Assembly (NCBI RefSeq): GCF_037893015.1
Contig: NC_133665.1
Span: forward strand, 106,545,937-106,609,936
DNA length: 64,000 bases
Reading direction: 5' to 3'
Origin: Macrotis lagotis
Taxonomy: Eukaryota; Chordata; Mammalia; Peramelemorphia; Peramelidae
Shown: in pieces, positions 59,354 to 64,000 of the stretch
How the letters are laid out: every line of letters starts with the position of its first letter
Position numbering within the stretch: the first letter of the stretch is position 1
Made by a program: the position numbers and the translations under genes
Notes under the pieces: generated by a model
The model's database searches: none
Told to the model about the DNA's origin: nothing
Seen by the model: only the letters and a program-made list of their open reading frames with translations

Positions 59354-60333
59354 GTAAAATAATTATCTTGTTTATCCATAGTTCTCTTTAAAACCTCTGT
59401 AGTCTTCTGTGATCAAATGTTTTTGACTCTGCTTCTTCTAAAAATGACATAGGAAGTGAATGAAGAGAGAATTGTCCGATTTGTTTTAGGGAACAGTATT
59501 TCCGAGAATATGATCTGATTTAGAGCTGGAACAGAAGGGAGAGATAGGACCAAGGTGGGGAACTAGTGGATAGAGCACCCCCTGGAGTCAGAAGGACCTC
59601 AGACTCTTAATAATTACCTAGCTCTGTGACCTTGGACAATTCACTTAACTCCATTAGCAAAAAAAAAAAAAAAAAGAGGGGGTGGGGGGAACCAAGGATG
59701 ACAGGGAAATAAGGGACCCCTCAGTGATGAAGGGAAAGGAGTGTGAACTAAATGTTGTTCTGATTGAAATGGTGGAGGATGGCTGGGCATGAAGGGAAGG
59801 AAGGGTGGGGATGAGAACTGGGAAGTTACCTCAAGAACGATTGTGTCAGGACACTTTAACTTTTTTTTTTAACTCTGAAAGCCATCAAATGTGAATTTCC
59901 ATACACAAAGTAGCACAGAGTAAAAAAAGATTTTTGTACATAAAACTGCAAATCTACTTCATCCAGCTTGCTTTTTCTTTTAAAAATTATGTATAATATA
60001 TGACTTTCAATGCTATATACTTGTACAAGACAGTTCTGATGACTAAAATTTGGGAATGATACCATATTTCATCCACAAGCTGACATTGTGGCTTACATAC
60101 AAGGTTGTTTTGATGAGTTGAGGAAATTAGATTTTCTATGGATGGTGAGACTTGTTCTTTTGAAATTTAGACTCTTATCTAGCGTTTTTTGGGGGGGAAT
60201 ATTTCTTGGTATACACAAAACTATCTAATTTCTTACTATGTTAAAACATCTTTGACTCATACTCTTTAAAAAAAAATTCAGTGGCCTAGAGCAGCTGTAT
60301 AATAGCCATTTCTTTTCTCTCTTTGTTTTTCAG
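59354..60333. other. Last RBM6 intron
   Basis: This 980-base intron holds a degraded plus-oriented SINE at about 59560-59680. Nothing else is recognisable. Confidence 0.85.
59560..59680 (+). repeat. Degraded A-tailed SINE
   Basis: TAGTGGATAGAGCACCCCCT, TTAATAATTACCTAGCTCTG and a poly(A) tail, with internal deletions. Confidence 0.82.
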
Positions 60334-60459
60334 ACTGAAGGCTGGTCGAGGGGGCCTGGTGTTGGATCACAAGGGAAACCTAGCAAGAGGCAGTCAAATG
60401 AGACATACCGAGATGCTGTGAGGAGAGTCATGTTTGCTCGATATAAGGAACTTGAGTAA
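60334..60459 (+). CDS. RBM6: RBM6 terminal coding exon with stop
   Basis: The acceptor is TTTTTCAG. The exon encodes 41 residues, ending RQSNETYRDAVRRVMFARYK and then ELE before TAA at 60457. The RDAVRRVMFARY end is the C-terminal signature shared by RBM5, RBM6 and RBM10. The stop, the nearby AATAAA and the family match all agree that this is the true end. Confidence 0.97.
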   Translation, partial: TEGWSRGPGVGSQGKPSKRQSNETYRDAVRRVMFARYKELE

Positions 60460-60590
60460 AGGATTGAGATGAGTCCCACAGGGTGCAACCTTCTTTTGTC
60501 TGTCTGTCTGTCTGTCTCTCCTTTTGTTTTGTTACTGTTCTTGCTGCTAGAACTTTTTTTAAATAAAATTTTTTTCAATGTGGTGATGAA
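60460..60590 (+). other. RBM6: RBM6 3' UTR
   Basis: This short 3' UTR contains a TGTC tetranucleotide run (about 60497-60518). Its end is estimated 15-30 bases after AATAAA, near a GT-rich stretch (TGTGGTGATGAATATGT) that would serve as the downstream element. Confidence 0.75.
60562..60567 (+). promoter_or_regulatory. RBM6 polyadenylation signal AATAAA
   Basis: A canonical AATAAA lies about 100 bases after the stop codon and is followed by T-rich and GT-rich sequence. I saw no other canonical signal close by. Confidence 0.8.
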
Positions 60591-62729
60591 TATGTAAATA
60601 TTTTTTAATCTGCTACATCCTCGCCATTCCATCTCCCTGCCCTCAAACTACAATATTTTTTTAGAATCAATGTGATCTCTTTTCTGAATGAATTCGTACA
60701 TGCTTTAAAAATGTTAGCCATACATTTAGAAATAATTGCCAGGGTGATCCAGGGAAGAGAGTTCTCCATAGAAGAGATGGTATGGATGTACCCTGTACCC
60801 TGGATAAATCACTCTTAATTTAGTACCTCTCCAAGAGGAAGATTTACAGACATGCATTAGTAGAGGGAGTTGACTTACTTAATAGGAATTCATCTCTATG
60901 AAATTACAGGCTTGATTTAAGGAATAACAAATTTACAAGTGAAAGGTGATTGTGATAACCTTCTTTTCTTCCTAACTGTGCCTGAGTAGTTCTTGTTTTT
61001 TCTGAGGAACTGAACTGGTTTTATCCAATACTAAGTTTTTAGTTCTATGATAGCCCTTTAACTAGGTATGCTGTTACTTGATGGGTGGTCTGAAAGACAG
61101 TGTTATGGGATGGGAATCTTACTGATTTAAAGGTAACTATTCTATTTTGAAAAAGTGTCAGTTGGAAATAGGTAACATATCTCTAGCTTGGGTTTCTAGT
61201 AAATTAATTGAAGGTATTGACTATATACTTTGCACCTCCCCAAAGAACTTAATGCTCTTAATATAATTTGTTAAAGTGAAAAGAATTTTAATAATTAATC
61301 TTAGTTAATCTTTGGTTAAGCCCATCATTGAAGCAAATATCACATTAGAGACTTTTCAAATGGTGGCTTCTCAGTTTATTCAACTTTGAGAATCTGGCAG
61401 CATTTCCTTTCCAGCATTACCAGTGTCATTGTCAATATATAGGCTTTTAGTATCCAGAGAGGATTAGGAAAAAGAAACTCTTAACTTTGAAAATATTTCC
61501 TTTTCTTGATAAACAGGAGTGTTAGTTTTGAAAATGAATTTGTTTCATTTCTACTGCTCAATAACCCCTGATTTTTGGTAAAGTTTGTGCCCCTTTTTGC
61601 ATTTAGTCCCCTATTTTCTTTAGGTCCAGGAACATCAAGGGGTTGGATTAATTCTAAGTCCTATGAACATAAAAATCTTGAAGCTATTATATAATATTGG
61701 AACTAAAGCAAACTAAAGATCCAGTTCAAAGATTGGTATCAAGAATTCAGATATAAACACACACACACACACACACATATACATACACATGTATATTCAT
61801 CTTTCAACAACTATTTGAACACTGATTGTGTATTCAGTAATGAATATACTAGCCACTATGTAAACCATGAAATATCACATCTATTTCCTGAGAACTGTTG
61901 CTCCTCAACTTGTCCAAGTCACAGTTGGGAAGGGCTTTTAAGATGTCATTCCATTCAAGCAGGAATCTCTCTCACAGAATTTGGAAATGACCAAAGCTAA
62001 GATCTCCATTCTCTGCAGGTCACCATCTGAATACTCTTGTAGGATATTCAAATTCCAAGGTGTTTCCTCTGCTGCTTGATGCCAACATCTCTTCACTGTC
62101 AGATGAAAATTATCAGTTCAGTTTTCTGTGGGCTGCAACTTTTCACCCTTAATCCTCAAAGTGAGCTGTAGGAAATGCTAGAGAACTAAGTTTTACCATC
62201 TGCAGACTATTATTATCTGCAGACTAAGATTAAATCAGAATATTAATGAAAAGTATAAATAATACCAAAGGTAATGGCTTTGTCACCAACTAAATATTAA
62301 CAACAAAACAATGGCTTTAAGAGGGCGCTCATCTCAAATCCTACTCTGTCTTGTGGGAACTCTGTGACCTTGAAAAAGTCTTTTGGGTGATGTAATCAGT
62401 GGAGAGAAAAACACTAGATTTGGAGTCAGCTGGTTGGACCGTGAAGGAGGCCAGGAGACACAGATGGGAAGGGACCCAGAGCTATGGTCAGAAGACATGG
62501 GTTCTCCCTTGGCTTCAGTATTTCGCAGTATTATAAAAGATCAAATAATCTGAGATGTAATAAAGCTGTGTGATTGGCTCCACCAAAAAAGGGAAACCTA
62601 GAAGCCAGCTCTCTTCCCACGAATAGGCCGAGGAGGGTCCATTTAGCAGAAGGGGCCCTGTATTTGGAGCCCGTGGCCCTGGGTTCAAAAGCGGGCCTTC
62701 TGGTTACCTGTGTGTAGGACCCTAGGCAG
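60591..62729. other. RBM6-RBM5 intergenic region
   Basis: About 2.1 kb separates the RBM6 3' end from the CpG island. It contains an AC microsatellite (61756-61777) and degraded SINE pieces at about 62385-62440 and 62640-62730. I see no gene. Confidence 0.75.
61756..61777. repeat. (AC)n microsatellite
   Basis: About eleven AC units, followed by an ATAC/ACAT-rich stretch. Confidence 0.9.
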
Positions 62730-62730
62730 G
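62640..62730 (+). repeat. Degraded tRNA-headed SINE fragment
   Basis: The order 'gagcccgtggccctgggttc' followed by a CTGTGTG-type motif resembles the head of the local SINEs, but it is heavily diverged. Confidence 0.45.
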
Positions 62731-63041
62731 TGACCGCCCCGCACAACTCGAGGGCCGGAAGGGCCCTGGGCGGCCATACACCACCCGAGCCGCACAGGCC
62801 ACAAAGCCTGGCTCCAACGGCCCCCCGGGCTGGGCTCCAGCCTCAGCCTCTTTGCGGTCCCTCTGGCCTAAGGGTGGCCCTGCGAAGAGCTGACTTGGGA
62901 ACGCTTTCCTTAGGGCCCTTAATCTCAAACGCAAGTAAATGGGTCACTTTATTCCACAAAGAAAGTGCGTAGGCTATTCCCAAGGAAAAGGGAGGGTCCT
63001 TGCGAGCCAAGCCACACCTCCCGGCAGCCCCCGCGCCGCGC

Positions 63042-63048
63042 TATAAAA
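63042..63048 (+). promoter_or_regulatory. TATA-like box
   Basis: TATAAAA sits inside otherwise GC-rich sequence (CTATAAAACGCG). TATA boxes are uncommon in CpG-island housekeeping promoters. It would place initiation near 63070-63080 if used, upstream of the exon start suggested by the YY1 site. Confidence 0.45.
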
Positions 63049-63063
63049 CGCGAGCGAGCGCGT

Positions 63064-63075
63064 CGCGCATGCGCC
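63064..63075. promoter_or_regulatory. NRF1 site
   Basis: The sequence contains the perfect palindrome GCGCATGCGC (63065-63074), the core of the NRF1 consensus. Sites of this kind are typical of CpG-island promoters. Confidence 0.7.
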
Positions 63076-63078
63076 TCT

Positions 63079-63092
63079 ATTGGAAGCTTCCA
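63079..63092. promoter_or_regulatory. Inverted CCAAT box overlapping a 12-bp palindrome
   Basis: ATTGG (63079-63083) is an NF-Y site in reverse. It overlaps TGGAAGCTTCCA (63081-63092), a perfect palindrome that also fits a two-unit heat-shock element (nGAAnnTTCn). The NF-Y reading is the commoner one; the heat-shock reading is speculative. Confidence 0.5.
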
Positions 63093-63114
63093 GCGGGAGG
63101 CGGCCGGCCGAGCG

Positions 63115-63239
63115 GGGCGAGGAGCAGTGTGGGTAGGAGACGGCGGTCGGGCTTGTCGCCATTTTGTTCGGGTCCCGGACCGTCGCCGGAGCTTGTGGGG
63201 CGCCGAGGCGCGAGGGCCGCCTGGCCGAGCACGGTTGGG
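63115..63239 (+). other. RBM5: RBM5 non-coding exon 1 (start approximate)
   Basis: A GC-rich segment without ATG ends at a strong GGG|GTGAGT donor (GT at 63240). The start is an estimate from the distance to the YY1, NRF1 and CCAAT motifs. In other mammals RBM5 translation starts in exon 2, which would be beyond the window. Confidence 0.6.
63155..63166 (-). promoter_or_regulatory. YY1 site in 5' UTR
   Basis: GTCGCCATTTTG is the reverse complement of the YY1 consensus CAAAATGGCGnC. Such sites lie just downstream of the start in many TATA-less promoters and help fix the start site. Confidence 0.65.
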
Positions 63240-64000
63240 GTGAGTGTGCCGGGCCGCCCGCGCCCTCCCCGGGAACGAAACCGCCGACCCCCAGCCTCCC
63301 GTCGGTGAGTCCCTCTGCCCCCTGCCAGCCGGCTGTGTCCCATCTGTCAGCCCCGGCAGCGGCGGGGGCAGGGCGCCGGCCCCCAAAGGGCCCCCAGCCC
63401 CCTGCGGCGCCCCGCAGCCGGCCCGTCCCCGGCTTCCTCCCCGCCTCCTCCCCGGGCCCCGGCCCGATCCCGGCTCGCCGCCTCCCGGGCCGCCCGCGCC
63501 TTCTCCTCCGGGGGAGGCCCGGCCGCCATTAGCCGCTCGGGCCGCCCTCGAGGCCGGCCCCAAGTCGGGCCCGGCCGGGCTCTGCGCCTCGGCTGTTGGG
63601 CGGCCGCGCGGCCGGGGGCCGGGGGCCGGGGGCCGGGGGCCGGGGGCGGGGCCCTGCCCTGCCCCGGGGACCCCCTCGTCGCCCGCAGCCCCGATTGTGA
63701 TGGGCGCCGGTTCTGCGCCAGCGCCCCGAGGGCGGTGGCTACGCGGACTGCGGCTCCCCAGAGCGAGGACTCGGGCCGCCTCGCAGCCTCCCTGCCTGAA
63801 GCAGACCTGGGCCCTTGACCCGCCTTCCCTGGTGGCTCCTGCCCGGGGTGGAACTCGCTCTCAGGCTCGCACTGGCCGCCAGACCGTTGCAGGCCTGGTG
63901 TCAGAAGCGGAATGAAGTTGCGGGTGCTTTGCCCCCTTATCTCAAATGATAGGGAAATAGGGAAGATCAGGCAGGTAGTTTTCTTCTGTTTGAATCCTAA
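63240..64000. other. RBM5: RBM5 intron 1 (partial)
   Basis: GC-rich intronic sequence with a second strong donor motif (TCG|GTGAGT, GT at 63305), the (CCGGGGG)5 tract and a GC box. Open frames here run through GC-rich sequence without family resemblance and are not considered genes. Confidence 0.6.
63612..63652 (+). repeat. (CCGGGGG)5 tract with adjoining GC box
   Basis: Five perfect copies of the heptamer CCGGGGG (63612-63646) run into CGGGGCC, an Sp1-type GC box. The plus (non-template) strand has six closely spaced G runs and could form a G-quadruplex. Confidence 0.95.

Larger units (their letters stand above)
6124..60590 (+). other. RBM6: RBM6 gene, 3' part (16 exons, RNA-binding splicing regulator)
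   Basis: This is the 3' portion of RBM6, a nuclear RNA-binding protein of the RBM5/RBM6/RBM10 family that binds pre-mRNA and alters alternative exon choice. Sixteen exons with AG/GT borders splice in phase into 632 residues (numbered here from the split Gly at 6124). Domains in order: end of RRM1 with an RNP1-like YDYGYVCVEF (about 2-12); a Cys4 finger with Cys48, 51, 62 and 65; a charged Pro/Gln/Arg/Glu linker (71-165); RRM2 with RNP2-like IMLKRIY and RNP1-like GHTYGFIDL (about 166-250); an OCRE domain rich in Tyr-Asp-Pro (about 293-335); an acidic run and a C2H2 finger (Cys466, Cys469, His482, His489); a degenerate G-patch (about 566-600); and the C-terminal RDAVRRVMFARYKELE. Human RBM6 is about 1,120 residues, so the start codon, N-terminal repeats and first half of RRM1 lie upstream. 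The RRM2 start (IMLKRIYRSTPPEV) identifies RBM6 rather than RBM5 or RBM10. The gene end is inferred from the poly(A) signal at 60562. Confidence 0.96.
62730..63900. promoter_or_regulatory. RBM5: CpG island promoter of RBM5
   Basis: The sequence changes abruptly from AT-rich to GC-rich, with CpG dinucleotides frequent from about 62730 and densest at 63020-63730. It covers the TATA-like, NRF1, CCAAT and YY1 motifs, a non-coding first exon and the first part of an intron. RBM5 is assigned because it is the next gene after RBM6 in the same orientation in other mammals and because the exon lacks an ATG, as expected for RBM5. No RBM5 coding sequence is inside the window, so the name rests on synteny. 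Confidence 0.82.

Noticed and set aside
62949..63563. 204-residue minus-strand open frame across the CpG island
   Set aside because: Composition is Gly/Ala/Pro/Arg-rich, as any frame through GC-rich DNA tends to be, because stops are rare there. It is antisense to the RBM5 promoter and has no recognisable domain.
63244..63915. 223-residue plus-strand open frame after RBM5 exon 1
   Set aside because: It starts after the splice donor, runs through the heptamer array and has only low-complexity Pro/Gly/Ala sequence. Intronic GC-rich chance frame.

Overview
The window is eukaryotic nuclear DNA from a mammal, almost certainly a marsupial. It is mostly AT-rich intron packed with tRNA-headed CORE-type SINEs, MIR-like fragments and L1 pieces of the type seen in metatherian genomes. 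The abundance of one short, A-tailed SINE subfamily would suit a dasyuromorph such as a devil, dunnart or antechinus, but that is a guess. There are no operons, CRISPR arrays, rRNA genes or credible tRNA genes, and I recognise no endogenous retrovirus.

One protein gene explains the coding signal. From 6124 to about 60590 on the plus strand lie sixteen exons of RBM6, with splice sites and phases that join without a stop into 632 residues plus TAA. In order they carry the end of RRM1, a RanBP2-like Cys4 finger, a charged linker, RRM2, an OCRE domain, an acidic stretch with a C2H2 finger, a basic linker, a degenerate G-patch and the conserved RBM5/6/10 C-terminus. The N-terminal part (roughly 490 residues by comparison with the human protein) lies upstream of base 1. 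One intron (6198-39908) is 33.7 kb; the others are 0.15-4.7 kb. The 3' UTR is only about 125 bases.

About 2.5 kb downstream, in the same orientation, a CpG island (about 62730-63900) holds the promoter and non-coding first exon of a second gene. By position and sequence character this is the paralogue RBM5, as in human 3p21.31. The window ends in its first intron. TATA-like, NRF1, inverted CCAAT and YY1 motifs cluster at 63042-63166. Two strong GTGAGT donors and a (CCGGGGG)5 tract follow. Both genes encode nuclear RNA-binding regulators of alternative splicing.

The non-genic sequence is a record of transposition: about 30 SINEs, many with perfect target-site duplications, some nested or in inverted pairs; seven L1 fragments; one other non-LTR fragment; and a decayed pogo-superfamily DNA transposon (about 32706-33404). 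I found no wholly new gene system. The observations most worth following are an 87-bp inverted repeat whose junction cuts a SINE (23962-24347), an 81-bp direct duplication with one mismatch (26005 and 27332), weak splice donors beside the giant intron, a G14 run against the zinc-finger exon donor, and G-rich tracts in L1 3' UTRs and in RBM5 intron 1.
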